The notes beneath the pieces were generated by a model, which saw only the letters and a program-made list of their open reading frames with translations, searched no databases and was not told where the DNA came from. From the NCBI GenBank assembly GCA_903886485.1, contig CAISMH010000019.1, forward strand, positions 124,001-188,000: DNA of 64,000 nucleotides, written 5' to 3'. This document shows positions 45,073 through 54,568 of this stretch, in pieces (positions within the stretch are counted from its first letter, which is position 1; every line of letters starts with the position of its first letter). This stretch comes from an uncultured Burkholderiales bacterium. GTDB lineage: Bacteria; Pseudomonadota; Gammaproteobacteria; Burkholderiales; Burkholderiaceae_C. The position numbers were made by a program, and so were the translations under genes.

Positions 45073-45456
45073 ATGACACACACGATTCGCGGCATTTGCT
45101 TGACCAGTCTTTTACTCACCCTAGGCGCGTTGACTGCACAGGCCGATACCTTGGCTGATGCGCAAGCTCGCTACAAGGCCGAGATGGCGGCGTGCGCCGG
45201 TTTAAGCGACAAGGAAGAATCCCAGACCTGCCGTTTAGAAGCTCGCAATGCCTTGGCCGAAGCCAAGCGCAAGGATCTGGACGCTGCGCCCTTGTCGACG
45301 CTGCAAAGCAATCAATCCCAGCGGTGTGAGGTGCATGCAGGTGATGAGCGCGCCGCCTGCGAAGCGCGCATGCGCGGCGAAGGGCACACCGAAGGCAGCG
45401 TTCGTGAGGGCGGCATCTTGCGCGAAATTGTGCGCCCCGTGCCTCCGGAGCAATAA
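45073..45456 (+). CDS. small secreted protein of unknown function
   Basis: A 127-aa protein with a Sec signal (RGICLTSLLLTLGALTAQA, cleaved before DTL). The mature part is charged and helical, with CAGLSDKEESQTCRLEARNALAEAKR, then CEVHAGDERAACEARM, so there are four cysteines that may form two disulfides. I recognise similar proteins from Comamonadaceae only as hypotheticals. ATG 45073 is chosen so the signal starts properly; GGGG at 45064-45067 precedes it. DsbC is encoded 2 kb on, which fits with disulfides but proves nothing. Confidence 0.75.
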   Translation: MTHTIRGICLTSLLLTLGALTAQADTLADAQARYKAEMAACAGLSDKEESQTCRLEARNALAEAKRKDLDAAPLSTLQSNQSQRCEVHAGDERAACEARMRGEGHTEGSVREGGILREIVRPVPPEQ

Positions 45457-45468
45457 GCCGATACAGGG

Positions 45469-46386
45469 TTAAAACGACCAAGGCGCCGAGACAGCTTGCC
45501 CCACACGCAAGGTGTGGCCGATGCCCGCCAACGGCAGCGCGTTCATGCCAAAGCTGATGGCACCGTTGACACGCGCATCTTGGCGGTACACCTGCAAGGT
45601 GTCGGACACAGCGGGGGTTGACACCGCTGTGTCTGGGTCGATGTTCGGAATTGGGCAGCGCGGGCAAGGCTTGACGGGGTTGAGCTGCACCGGCCCCGTG
45701 TCGGTGGCGATGGTCATCAGACCGACGCGGTCTTCGTCGTGGGCTTGCACCTGAGACAGCACGAGGTTGGCGCGAAAACGTCGCATGTCCACCGCCGCTA
45801 AACCTTGCTGCGACAAACGTGTGTTGAGTTCATCGAGCGAGGCGGTGCTGACCACCAACACCGGAAATCCATCGCTGAATTGATTGAGTGCTTGCGCACC
45901 TTGCGTCCACTTGGGGCTGGCCAAGCGCGCGTGGCTTTCGTCAAAACGCACCAAACGCAAATGGCCGTGGCTGTCCCCCAAAAACTGAGTGAGCCACGCG
46001 CCAGCGGCAGGGCCCATGTCAAAAGCGGGCACCTCGTCCTCCCACACATGAACCATGCTGATCGTGGTCTGCGGGGGTAAGGACAAGGGCAGATGCAAAG
46101 CCGTCATGTCAGCGGCGTGCATCACCAACGCGCGATCGCTCAACTCGGGCTGAATCAAGGCCATGCGCGGCAGCTCGCGCTGGGTCAGCATGTCGCCCGC
46201 GGCATCCACCACCATCCACGCGCGGTCCCAAGCCAAACCTGTGGGCGTGAGCACCGCTTGCGGCAGCGAAATGCCCGCACACGACTTGATGGGGTACACC
46301 CACAAAGCGCCAATGCGTGCTTGAAATTCGTGTGGCGCAGCCGCGTCTTGGGCTTCGGTGTGCAAGGGTTGAATGGCAGAGGTCAT
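45469..46386 (-). CDS. MOSC-domain protein
   Basis: A 305-aa MOSC protein of the YcbX/mARC type. The N-terminal beta-barrel domain (IGALWVYPIKSCAGISLPQA) is followed by the MOSC domain with the cysteine loop KPCPRCPIPNID, which in relatives binds the molybdenum cofactor and reduces N-hydroxylated compounds. ATG 46386 is chosen; a longer frame reaches back to 46497 across the divergent gene. It diverges from the UbiH-like gene with a 33-base gap. Confidence 0.87.
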   Translation of the reverse strand: MTSAIQPLHTEAQDAAAPHEFQARIGALWVYPIKSCAGISLPQAVLTPTGLAWDRAWMVVDAAGDMLTQRELPRMALIQPELSDRALVMHAADMTALHLPLSLPPQTTISMVHVWEDEVPAFDMGPAAGAWLTQFLGDSHGHLRLVRFDESHARLASPKWTQGAQALNQFSDGFPVLVVSTASLDELNTRLSQQGLAAVDMRRFRANLVLSQVQAHDEDRVGLMTIATDTGPVQLNPVKPCPRCPIPNIDPDTAVSTPAVSDTLQVYRQDARVNGAISFGMNALPLAGIGHTLRVGQAVSAPWSF

Positions 46387-46419
46387 GCGGCATTGTGCCG
46401 CCCTCCTACAATCGACTTC

Positions 46420-47541
46420 ATGGCTCAAAAACTGGACGTTTGTATTCGCGGCGATGGCATGGTGGGACGCACCTTGGCCTTGCTGCTCGCACGCCAAAAG
46501 TTGCGTGTGGGCTTGGTGGCCTCACCGCTTCAACAAACGCAAGACATTAGGGCTTACTCACTCAACAGCGCCTCTCGCACATTGCTATCGGAATTGCGCT
46601 GCTGGCCCGACGCCTTGCACGCCACGCCTGTGCAGCACATGCGCGTGTGGGGCGACGAGGGTGGCTTTACCCATTTTGAAAGCCCCACGCCCGAGGGACT
46701 GACGTGGATTGTGGACGTGCCCGTGCTCGAAACCCAATTGGCGAACGCGTTGCGTTACCAAGCCGAGATCACCCCACTCACCGCGCCCGAACCCGCTGCT
46801 TTGACGGTGGTGTGTGAGGGCCGCGCCAGCGCCACCCGCGCCGAGTTGGGCGTGGACTTTGAAGTGCTGCCCTACCAACAACACGCTGTCGCTGCGCGCG
46901 TGCACTGCAGCACACTGCACCGCCAGCAAGCCTTGCAATGGTTCAGCCAAGGTGCGCACGGCTTGGAAATATTGGCGCTGCTGCCTTTAGGCGGCGCTCA
47001 GGGCGACACGGCGAGTTTGGTGTGGTCACTGCCGCCCGAACGCGCCCAAGAGATGTTGGCCTTGAGCCCCGAGGCTTTTGCCTTGGCGCTGGAAAACGCC
47101 AGCCACGGCCTGCTCGGCCAACTCACGCTGACCAGCACGCGCGCGATGTGGCCGCTGCAACTCGCACGTGCTGACCGCTGGAGCGGCCAGTTGGCAGACG
47201 GCAGTGCGTGGGCCTTGGCGGGCGACGCCGCCCACAACATCCACCCGCTTGCCGGCCTCGGCTTGAACCTCGGCTTGGCCGATGTGGCCGAGTTGGCCCA
47301 CGTACTTCAAGCGCGCGAAGCCAGAGACTATTGGCGTAGCGTGGGTGACCGTTTTTTCCTGCGCCGCTACGAGCGTGCGCGCAAAGCCGCCATGATGCCC
47401 ACTTGGGCTGCGTGCGACGGCCTACAACGTCTGTTCGCTCACCCCAACGCCAGCGTGCAAGCGCTACGCAACTGGGGCATGAACGGTTTTAACAGCCTCC
47501 CCCCTCTGAAGGCTTGGGCCATGCAACAGGCCATGGGTTGA
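46420..47541 (+). CDS. UbiH/UbiF/VisC-family FAD-dependent hydroxylase
   Basis: A 373-aa flavoprotein monooxygenase of the ubiquinone-hydroxylase group. The FAD loop is in CIRGDGMVGRTLALLLAR and the second FAD motif is LAGDAAHNIHPLAGLGLNLG, both typical. It likely adds a hydroxyl during ubiquinone synthesis. I cannot say which ring position, so no symbol is given. ATG 46420 is close to the MOSC gene start on the other strand. dsbC follows after 44 bases. Confidence 0.88.
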   Translation: MAQKLDVCIRGDGMVGRTLALLLARQKLRVGLVASPLQQTQDIRAYSLNSASRTLLSELRCWPDALHATPVQHMRVWGDEGGFTHFESPTPEGLTWIVDVPVLETQLANALRYQAEITPLTAPEPAALTVVCEGRASATRAELGVDFEVLPYQQHAVAARVHCSTLHRQQALQWFSQGAHGLEILALLPLGGAQGDTASLVWSLPPERAQEMLALSPEAFALALENASHGLLGQLTLTSTRAMWPLQLARADRWSGQLADGSAWALAGDAAHNIHPLAGLGLNLGLADVAELAHVLQAREARDYWRSVGDRFFLRRYERARKAAMMPTWAACDGLQRLFAHPNASVQALRNWGMNGFNSLPPLKAWAMQQAMG

Positions 47542-47585
47542 CGCCCCAGCCAAGCGGCACGCACACACTTTTGATGAATATTCAT

Positions 47586-48311
47586 ATGCAACACCTGTTC
47601 CGCTCCTTCGCCATCGCTGCCTTCTCGGCATTGATTTTTTCTAACGCTTTGGCACAAGGCCATGAAGCCACCATTCGAAAAAATTTGAGCGAACGCATTC
47701 CACAAATCCCAAAGATTGAGGAAATCACGCCGACACCCTTGGCAGGCATTTACGAGTTGCGCCTGAGCACCAACGAGATTTACTACAGCGATGCGGCAGG
47801 GAACTTCCTGATCCAAGGCAATTTGATCGACACCAAAAGCAAACGCAATCTGACCGAAGAACGCGAAAACAAACTCAGCGCAATTGACTTCAACACGCTG
47901 CCCTTCAAAGATGCCATCACCATCGTCCACGGCAACGGCAAACGCAAGCTCGCCGTGTTTGAAGATCCCAACTGCGGCTATTGCAAACGCTTCGAACGTG
48001 ACTTGGCCAAGGTGGACAACGTGACGGTGTATTTGTTCTTGATGCCTGTGCTCGGGCCCAACTCAGTCGAAAAATCACACCATGTGTGGTGCGCCAAAGA
48101 CCCCGCTGCAGCATGGACCAACATGATGCAAAAAGACATGGCCCCCACTGCCGCGCAGTGCAACACCGCCGCGGTGGAACGCAACTTAGAGTTCGGGCGC
48201 CGCTACAAAATCACCGGCACCCCCACCTTGGTGGCACAAGACGGCACGCGTGTGCCGGGTGCGATCAACAGCACGCAAATCGAAAAACTCTTGGCTGACG
48301 CGACAAAATAA
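47586..48311 (+). CDS. dsbC: thiol:disulfide interchange protein DsbC
   Basis: Periplasmic disulfide isomerase, 241 aa. The signal ends near residue 23 (ALAQ). The N-terminal dimerisation domain is followed by the thioredoxin domain with Cys130-Gly-Tyr-Cys133 and the cis-Pro loop GTPTLV. ATG 47586 gives a standard signal peptide; ATG 47574 is also possible. No strong ribosome site is visible for either. Confidence 0.92.
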   Translation: MQHLFRSFAIAAFSALIFSNALAQGHEATIRKNLSERIPQIPKIEEITPTPLAGIYELRLSTNEIYYSDAAGNFLIQGNLIDTKSKRNLTEERENKLSAIDFNTLPFKDAITIVHGNGKRKLAVFEDPNCGYCKRFERDLAKVDNVTVYLFLMPVLGPNSVEKSHHVWCAKDPAAAWTNMMQKDMAPTAAQCNTAAVERNLEFGRRYKITGTPTLVAQDGTRVPGAINSTQIEKLLADATK

Positions 48312-48360
48312 GTCTTGCACCAACTTCTCCACACGCACGCTACCTAGAAACGAGTTCGTC

Positions 48361-48813
48361 ATGGTTCACACCCCCATCACCCCCGACAGCCAAGCAGGTC
48401 TGCTCATTGAACGTTTGGGCTACGCAGGCTTGATTCCGTTTGTGGTCCTGGCCTTCTTCATGTGGGTGGTCACACCCGAAGCGCATCCGTTTGTCGCCAT
48501 TGCACTGAGTGCCTATGGCGCGACCATTGCCTCGTTTTTAGGTGGCATCCATTGGGGCATCGGGCTGCGCCACAACGCACCGCAGCGCAAATTCCACATG
48601 GTGTGGGGCGTGGTGCCTTCGTTGGTGTCTTGGGTTGCCGTCATCATGCCGGCCTACGCTGGCCTGCCTTTGCTGGGTTTGCTGCTGTTGGCCTGCTATT
48701 TGGTCGACCGCAAAACATGGCCTGAAGCAGGTTTGCGTGACTGGATGACCTTGCGCTTTCGCTTGACCGTCGTGTCCATCTTGTCATGCCTCTTGGGCGC
48801 TGCGGCGACTTGA
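48361..48813 (+). CDS. DUF3429-family membrane protein
   Basis: A 150-aa inner-membrane protein with about four helices (GLIPFVVLAFFMWVV, FVAIALSAYGATIASFLGG, WGVVPSLVSWVAVIM, LLGLLLLACYLV). The GGIHWG motif is characteristic of the DUF3429 family. Function is unknown. It is 49 bases after dsbC and 5 before the M61 gene. Confidence 0.88.
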   Translation: MVHTPITPDSQAGLLIERLGYAGLIPFVVLAFFMWVVTPEAHPFVAIALSAYGATIASFLGGIHWGIGLRHNAPQRKFHMVWGVVPSLVSWVAVIMPAYAGLPLLGLLLLACYLVDRKTWPEAGLRDWMTLRFRLTVVSILSCLLGAAAT

Positions 48814-48818
48814 CAGCC

Positions 48819-50615
48819 ATGCACTACCGCGTCGAAGCCGCTGATTTGCACGCCCACTTGTATGGCGTGACCCTCACCATCGCGCAACCCGCAGCAGGCC
48901 AACGGGTGTCACTGCCGGTGTGGATTGCTGGCAGCTACATGGTGCGTGAGTTTGCCAAGCAAATCACCACCCTCAGCGCACGTCAACACAATCGCGCGGT
49001 CACGGTGCAACAGGTCGACAAATGCACATGGCGAGTGGACTGTGCGGCAGACGCCCCACTCACCCTGCACTACCAAGTGCACGCCCACGACGATTCCGTG
49101 CGCACCGCTTGGCTAGACACGCAACGCGGCTTCTTCAACGGCACCAGTTTGTTCTTACAAGTCGAGGGCTTAGAAGATGTGCCGCATCAGGTGACCTTGG
49201 TAGCCGACACCTTCCACACACCGAACAGCAAGCCATGGCAAGTGGCAACAGGCCTCACACCGGTCAAGACCGACCGTCAAGGCTTCGGCACGTATGCGGC
49301 GGCCGACTACGACGAGCTGGTGGACTGTCCCGTGGAGATGGGCCCGTTTTGGAGTGGCAGCTTCAAGGCCTGCGGCATCGAACACCGCTTTGTAGTGGCA
49401 GGAGCCACACCCGCGTTTGACGGCGAACGCTTGCTGCGCGACAGCCAGAAAATTTGCGAGACCGCGATTCGTTTTTGGCACGGAAAATCAAAGCGCGGCA
49501 ACAAGCATTCGGCCACACCACACCAAAGCTATGTGTTCATGCTCAATGCGGTGGCCCAAGGCTACGGTGGTTTGGAACATCGCAACTCCACCGCGCTCAT
49601 TTGCAACCGTGCGGACTTGCCGCGCCTGCACGAGACCTCGCAGAGCGAGGGCTACACCACACTGCTGGGGCTCATCAGCCACGAATATTTCCACACGTGG
49701 AACGTCAAGCGCTTGCGCCCCGCTGAGTTCACGCGCTACGACTACACCCAAGAGAACTACACCGAGTTGTTATGGTTCTTCGAAGGCTTCACCAGTTACT
49801 ACGACGATTTGCTGCTGCACCGCGCAGGGCTGATTGACGATGCGCAGTACCTGAAGTTGCTGAACAAAACCATCCATCAAGTGCTGCAAACTCCGGGCCG
49901 CGAGGTGCACAGTGTGGCGCAGTCGAGCTTTGAAGCGTGGACCAAGTACTACCGCCAAGACGCCAACAGCCCCAACCTCACCGTGAGCTACTACAGCAAG
50001 GGCGCACTGGTGGCCTTGTGTCTCGACCTGTCGCTGCGCCAACATGGCGTGAAAAATCACAGCGTGTCATTGGACGAAGTGATGCGCGCTTTGTGGGTGC
50101 GTTGCTGCTCAGGCCAGCAAGACGGCCCCATGACAGAAGCGGATGTGCTGGCCGTCCTCAACGAACTCACGGGCCGTTCATGGGCCGCAGAGTTCAAAGC
50201 TTGGGTTCACGGCACGCGCGAGTTGCCGCTTGAAAAATTACTCACAGCGCATGGGGTGGGCATCCGCCACGAGCCCGCACCGCTGGCCCAACGTCTTGGC
50301 TTGCGCGTGGGTGAAGACCACGGTGTGCAGATCAAAACCGTCCTCAACGGCAGTGCCGCGCATCGCGCAGGCTTCGCGCCGGGGGACGAGTGGTTGGGCA
50401 TTGAAATCGCTGGCAAAGCGCCGTCCGCATGGCGACTGAAAAAGCTCGAGGACTTGTTGCATTACGTGGGCACCGCTAAAAAGTTGGTCGCCTTGGTGAG
50501 TCGCGACGCCCAACTGCTGCGCTTGAATCTGACATGGCCCAACGCCAATGACAATCGCGTGTGGCGACTCACGATTGACAATGCCACGCTGGTCAAGCGC
50601 TGGCTGACTCTATAG
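48819..50615 (+). CDS. M61-family metallopeptidase with PDZ domain
   Basis: A 598-aa glycyl-aminopeptidase-like enzyme. The zinc motif HEYFH is at residues 288-292 with the third ligand Glu322 in FFEGFTSYYDD. A PDZ-like domain occupies about 480-575 (LGLRVGEDHG, GFAPGDEWLGIEI). No signal peptide is apparent, so it is probably cytoplasmic. ATG 48819 is chosen; the frame extends back to 48786. Confidence 0.93.
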   Translation: MHYRVEAADLHAHLYGVTLTIAQPAAGQRVSLPVWIAGSYMVREFAKQITTLSARQHNRAVTVQQVDKCTWRVDCAADAPLTLHYQVHAHDDSVRTAWLDTQRGFFNGTSLFLQVEGLEDVPHQVTLVADTFHTPNSKPWQVATGLTPVKTDRQGFGTYAAADYDELVDCPVEMGPFWSGSFKACGIEHRFVVAGATPAFDGERLLRDSQKICETAIRFWHGKSKRGNKHSATPHQSYVFMLNAVAQGYGGLEHRNSTALICNRADLPRLHETSQSEGYTTLLGLISHEYFHTWNVKRLRPAEFTRYDYTQENYTELLWFFEGFTSYYDDLLLHRAGLIDDAQYLKLLNKTIHQVLQTPGREVHSVAQSSFEAWTKYYRQDANSPNLTVSYYSKGALVALCLDLSLRQHGVKNHSVSLDEVMRALWVRCCSGQQDGPMTEADVLAVLNELTGRSWAAEFKAWVHGTRELPLEKLLTAHGVGIRHEPAPLAQRLGLRVGEDHGVQIKTVLNGSAAHRAGFAPGDEWLGIEIAGKAPSAWRLKKLEDLLHYVGTAKKLVALVSRDAQLLRLNLTWPNANDNRVWRLTIDNATLVKRWLTL

Positions 50616-50645
50616 TTCATTCATCTCTTTTTTTGGAGCAAACAC

Positions 50646-51425
50646 ATGGCCTACGAATTCATCACCGTCCACACCGAAGCCGACAAAGTAGGCGTCATCA
50701 CCCTCAACCGTCCCAAGCAGCTCAATGCGTTGAATGCGGGTTTGATGATTGAGTTGGGTCAAGCGCTCAAAGCTTTTGATGCCGATGAAACGATTGGCTG
50801 CATGGTCATCACAGGCAGTGAAAAAGCGTTTGCCGCGGGTGCGGACATCGGCGCCATGGCCACCTACAGCTTTGCCGACGTGTACAAAAACGACTACATC
50901 ACCCGCGACTGGGAGACCATCCGCAGCATCCGTAAACCCGTCATTGCCGCAGTCAGTGGCTTCGCCTTGGGCGGTGGGTGTGAACTGGCGATGATGTGTG
51001 ACTTCATCATTGCGGCGGACAACGCCAAATTTGGTCAGCCCGAAATCAAACTCGGCGTCATCCCCGGTGCAGGTGGCACACAACGCTTGCCACGTGCGGT
51101 GGGCAAATCCAAAGCCATGGACTTGGCGCTGACAGGGCGCATGATGGACGCGACCGAAGCCGAGCGTGCAGGCTTGGTCAGCCGCGTGGTGCCCCTCGAC
51201 AAACTGATGGAAGAAACCTTGGGTGCAGCCCTTATGATTTGTGGCTATTCGCAGATTGCCGCCATGGCGGCCAAAGAGTCGGTCAATCGCGCCTTTGAGG
51301 GCAGCTTGGCTGATGGTGTGATGTTTGAGCGCCGCCTGTTTCACGCCTTGTTTGCCACGACCGATCAAAAAGAAGGCATGGACGCGTTTGTGAACAAACG
51401 CCCAGCTGCTTTCAAAAACCAGTGA
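50646..51425 (+). CDS. enoyl-CoA hydratase
   Basis: A 259-aa crotonase-family hydratase of fatty-acid degradation. The oxyanion region is [11 protein letters not shown] and the catalytic Glu is in [11 protein letters not shown], with the other in [19 protein letters not shown] before ATG 50646. Alone in its transcription unit. No terminator is evident. Confidence 0.95.
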   Translation: MAYEFITVHTEADKVGVITLNRPKQLNALNAGLMIELGQALKAFDADETIGCMVITGSEKAFAAGADIGAMATYSFADVYKNDYITRDWETIRSIRKPVIAAVSGFALGGGCELAMMCDFIIAADNAKFGQPEIKLGVIPGAGGTQRLPRAVGKSKAMDLALTGRMMDATEAERAGLVSRVVPLDKLMEETLGAALMICGYSQIAAMAAKESVNRAFEGSLADGVMFERRLFHALFATTDQKEGMDAFVNKRPAAFKNQ

Positions 51426-51702
51426 TCGCGTGATGGGCAGGCAAGTCGACTAACACCTAGGCTTTGTCGCTGGATGCAACTGCATTTGCACGTACCTCGA
51501 TCCAACTCGTTGTTGCAAGCGTCCAGCATTCAGAAGAAAAGTGCTCGTCATTCAAAATTGGTTCGACTGGTTTGACAAGGACTTGATGTTGGCGACATGC
51601 AAATGTCTGGCATTGAAACGCTTCTAGAATGAATATGTGACAGGCAATTCAATTCTTTTTGAAATTGGCGCTAGGCTGACTTGGCAGATATGCGAGATTT
51701 AC

Positions 51703-51828
51703 GTGAAACGATTTCAATTCCTATTAATTGCAGCCGTAGTGGTTCTTAGCCTGACAAGCTGCGGAGGTAGCTCTGGAACATCAACGCCAACCAGCACACC
51801 ATTCACAGTAACCGTGTCTGGGTTTTGA
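51703..51828 (+). CDS. 41-aa lipoprotein-like peptide
   Basis: GTG 51703 opens a peptide with a hydrophobic stretch (FLLIAAVVVLSL) and the lipobox LTSC, then a Gly/Ser/Thr tail. An upstream ATG (51637) would add 22 residues. The next gene begins 8 bases after its stop, so the two may be co-translated. It looks real by its lipobox but is very short. Confidence 0.5.
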   Translation: MKRFQFLLIAAVVVLSLTSCGGSSGTSTPTSTPFTVTVSGF

Positions 51829-51835
51829 TCTCATT

Positions 51836-52678
51836 ATGAAGAAATTATTCATAACTCTCGCCATAGCACTTGGCTGCATTCCACTGACTTATTCGGTTGC
51901 GAATGATCCAACTTGCACACTAGTCAATGGCGCAATTACAGACAGCGCCACATGCAGAACTCAAGCTGATAAGTTGACTGTAAAAATTTATGAAATTGGG
52001 CTTTGCAATGCACAGCCAACAGCACCAACAATAACTGATGCCGCCGACTTAACTTCGTGTCAAAAAATTTTCTCAAACACGAGCGGTAGCCAAGTCACAG
52101 TAACTGGAACAACGAGTTCTGGTTTTTTGGGAACTTTCACTCGCCCTCCAAACGGTACATATACATTTGGCTACATGACACTTGGTCCTGACCATGCTGT
52201 TCAAGCGAGTCTAACTTTTGCATCAGCAAAGACAGTAACAGGCGGAGGTAGCTCAGGCACACATTGCTGGACGAAAGATGGAAGCATGTGGCGACTAGAC
52301 ACATCCACCTCGGCATTTGTTGAATGCGGAAATACCGTTGGTAACAACTTAGGTATGGCGACTTCGGAATACAACTCCCTAGATGGCAGTGGCGGCCTCT
52401 TTGTAAATGCTGATAGTCCAACTGCAGGAACAAATCGCTATCTGACAGGGGAAGACCTCAAATTAAAGCTACGACCATCTTCAGACACAAGTTACGGGGA
52501 TATCACCAAGCAGCTAATTTCTGTAGCACTCTCACCAACTATCACAGTGTCTGACACTACTGCCAATATTGATGTTGGATTCATGAGCAGCAGAAGCGCA
52601 AAAATTAAATTTGATGGAGCAGGAAATATTTTGTTCATCAAAAATGGAGAGATTGGTATGCGACTCTTAGCCAATTGA
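51836..52678 (+). CDS. secreted protein of unknown family in an AT-rich insert
   Basis: A 280-aa exported protein with signal MKKLFITLAIALGCIPLTYSVA. The mature part is Thr/Ser/Gly-rich and full of short beta-strands: GTYTFGYMTLGPDHA, GGGSSGTHCWTKDGS, SLDGSGGLFVNADSP, IKFDGAGNILFIKNGEIG. It has about six cysteines. I do not recognise the family. The strand pattern would fit a surface or appendage-like protein. The base use of 51.5-52.7 kb is far richer in A and T than its neighbours, and codons such as AAA, AAT and ATA are frequent, which suggests acquisition. A strong terminator and tRNA-Met follow. Confidence 0.75.
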   Translation: MKKLFITLAIALGCIPLTYSVANDPTCTLVNGAITDSATCRTQADKLTVKIYEIGLCNAQPTAPTITDAADLTSCQKIFSNTSGSQVTVTGTTSSGFLGTFTRPPNGTYTFGYMTLGPDHAVQASLTFASAKTVTGGGSSGTHCWTKDGSMWRLDTSTSAFVECGNTVGNNLGMATSEYNSLDGSGGLFVNADSPTAGTNRYLTGEDLKLKLRPSSDTSYGDITKQLISVALSPTITVSDTTANIDVGFMSSRSAKIKFDGAGNILFIKNGEIGMRLLAN

Positions 52679-52704
52679 AGCCATCAAATATAAACAGCAC
52701 AAAG

Positions 52705-52738
52705 AAAAAACCCACAGTCGCAAAACTGTGGGTTTTTT
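52705..52738. terminator. bidirectional Rho-independent terminator
   Basis: AAAAAACCCACAGT, loop CGCAAA, ACTGTGGGTTTTTT: an 8-bp stem flanked by A and T runs. It serves the secreted-protein gene and the leftward tRNA. Confidence 0.92.
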
Positions 52739-52743
52739 AAATT

Positions 52744-52820
52744 TGGTGGTGATAGGTGGATTTGAACCACCGACATCAGCATTATGAATGCTGCGCTCTA
52801 ACCAACTGAGCTATATCACC
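52744..52820 (-). tRNA. tRNA-Met (anticodon CAT), elongator type
   Basis: Read leftward, the gene begins GGTGATATAGCTCAG and ends with TATCACC-A-CCA, the CCA being encoded, 77 bases in all. The anticodon stem CAGCA/TGCTG encloses loop TTCATAA with CAT in the centre. The first acceptor pair G-C is consistent with an elongator rather than an initiator tRNA. A CAT anticodon could also be modified to read ATA (tRNA-Ile2), which cannot be excluded from sequence alone. Confidence 0.92.
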
Positions 52821-52880
52821 AAACTGGCCAGCATTGTAAACCATTTTTGGAGACGCCGAGCCGCCCCTGAGCGCTTGCAC

Positions 52881-53351
52881 TCACTCGTCCAGCGCGGCGA
52901 GCACGCCAAAACTGCGCTGTGCATAGGCCAAACCATGACCCGTGTGCACGCCGAAGTCGAGGACTTCGCCGATCAAGATGTCATGGTCGCCAGCCGACAC
53001 GATTTGGGCGATGCGGCAATCAAACCAAGCGATGACACCGTCTAAGCGTGGATGCTGGTGGATGCCACGGACCAAGTCTTGTCCAGCAAAGCGTTCTTCC
53101 TGTGTGCCTTGTGCAAATTTGAGCGCCAAGTCTTTTTGTTGCGCCCCTAAAACATTCACCATGTAGCCGCCCGCCTTCACAAAGGCCGCGTGGCTATGAG
53201 ATGTTTTGCGCACACTCCACAACACCATGGCAGGGTCCAGTGAAACCGTGTTGAAGGAGTTGCAGGTCATTCCCCAGTCTTGGCCTTGGGTGTGCGCTGT
53301 GACCACGGTCACGCCGGTGGTAAAGCAGCTCATGGCATCTTTGATGGTCAC
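52881..53351 (-). CDS. flavin reductase domain protein (GTG start)
   Basis: A 156-aa flavin reductase-like protein. The family signature is DAMSCFTTGVTVVTA near the start, followed by GMTCNSFNTVSLDPAMVLWSV and HDILIGEVLDFG. It would supply reduced FMN to an oxygenase or reduce a small molecule. The conserved part begins at GTG 53351; the open frame to 53432 has no better start. It is 20 bases from ackA and the last gene of the leftward unit. Confidence 0.85.
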   Translation of the reverse strand: MTIKDAMSCFTTGVTVVTAHTQGQDWGMTCNSFNTVSLDPAMVLWSVRKTSHSHAAFVKAGGYMVNVLGAQQKDLALKFAQGTQEERFAGQDLVRGIHQHPRLDGVIAWFDCRIAQIVSAGDHDILIGEVLDFGVHTGHGLAYAQRSFGVLAALDE

Positions 53352-53371
53352 GCAGTTCTTTCGAGATGTTC

Positions 53372-54568
53372 TTATAAAAACGCAAGTGCGTCTTGAGCGG
53401 CCACACGGCCTTCGTCCGTGGGAACAACCCACACTTGGACGGCGCTATTGTCCGCGTGAATCGAACAGACGCTGTCGCCTAGGGCCTTTGTGTTGCGCAC
53501 CGCATCGATCTGCACACCCAAGTAAGCCAAGGCTTCCCCCACTTGTTGACGCAACACCGCATCGTGCTCGCCGATGCCACCGGTGAACGCCAAGACATCC
53601 AAGCCTGCGATGCAAGCACTCAGGGCGCCGACTTCACGCACGACGCGGTGTGCAAACAAGTCGGTGGCAAACCGTGCGGCATCCGAGTGCGAGCTGCGCA
53701 AGGTGCGCATGTCTGCGCTTTCACCCGACACCCCGAGCAAGCCACTTTGTTTGTAGAGCAGTTTTTGAATTGCGTCATGTGTCCAGCCTTGCTCCATCAA
53801 ATACAGCAAGACACCTGGGTCCAACGCACCGCTGCGTGTGCCCATCATCAACCCATCCAGCGCTGAAAAGCCCATGGTGGTGGCTCGGCTCTGATGTTGC
53901 GTGGTCGCGCACACACTGGCGCCGTTGCCCAAGTGCGCCATGACGGTACGCCCTGCAGAGCGCGGCACTTGGCGTTGCAACACTTGCGTGACGTATTGGT
54001 AAGACAAACCATGAAATCCATAGCGACGCACACCTTGGGCGGTGAGCTGGCGATCAATGGCGAAGGTGGTTTCCAGTGGCGAGAGCGTGCGGTGAAACGC
54101 GGTGTCAAAACACGCGACCTGCATCACATCTGGAAACGACTCAGCAAACGCCTGAATGCCCGCTAAGTTGTGCGGTTGGTGCAAAGGCGCTAGGGCGTTG
54201 AGAGTGGCGAGCTGCGCCAACACCTCCGAGGTGACACGCACACTGCTGCTGAAAAATGCGCCGCCATGCACCACTCGGTGCGAGATTGCCTGAACTTTCA
54301 AATGCGCAAAGCGCGTGGCCAACAAGGTCTTGAGGGTGTCGAGCGCAGCGTCAAACACATCCTGCCCAGAGGGCAAGGCAACCGTCGCTGATTCTTTGTT
54401 TTGACCAGCCCCACAAAAACTGATGCGCGGTTGACCCGAGGGCTCTAAACCTTCGATGCTGCCTGTGACTTCAGCCTCACCAATACGGACGCTGCTGCCT
54501 GTGCCCTCAAGCGGATAGAGCGCGAACTTGAGACTCGATGAGCCTGCATTGACGGACAGGATACTCAT
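53372..54568 (-). CDS. ackA: acetate kinase
   Basis: Interconverts acetyl-phosphate and acetate with ADP/ATP, 398 aa. MSILSVNAGSSSLKFAL is the standard start, VVHGG and HLGNGASVCA bind acyl substrate and ATP. It overlaps the MaoC-Pta stop by 4 bases, so the two are translationally coupled. Together they can drain acyl-CoA through acyl-phosphate to acid and ATP. Confidence 0.95.
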   Translation of the reverse strand: MSILSVNAGSSSLKFALYPLEGTGSSVRIGEAEVTGSIEGLEPSGQPRISFCGAGQNKESATVALPSGQDVFDAALDTLKTLLATRFAHLKVQAISHRVVHGGAFFSSSVRVTSEVLAQLATLNALAPLHQPHNLAGIQAFAESFPDVMQVACFDTAFHRTLSPLETTFAIDRQLTAQGVRRYGFHGLSYQYVTQVLQRQVPRSAGRTVMAHLGNGASVCATTQHQSRATTMGFSALDGLMMGTRSGALDPGVLLYLMEQGWTHDAIQKLLYKQSGLLGVSGESADMRTLRSSHSDAARFATDLFAHRVVREVGALSACIAGLDVLAFTGGIGEHDAVLRQQVGEALAYLGVQIDAVRNTKALGDSVCSIHADNSAVQVWVVPTDEGRVAAQDALAFL

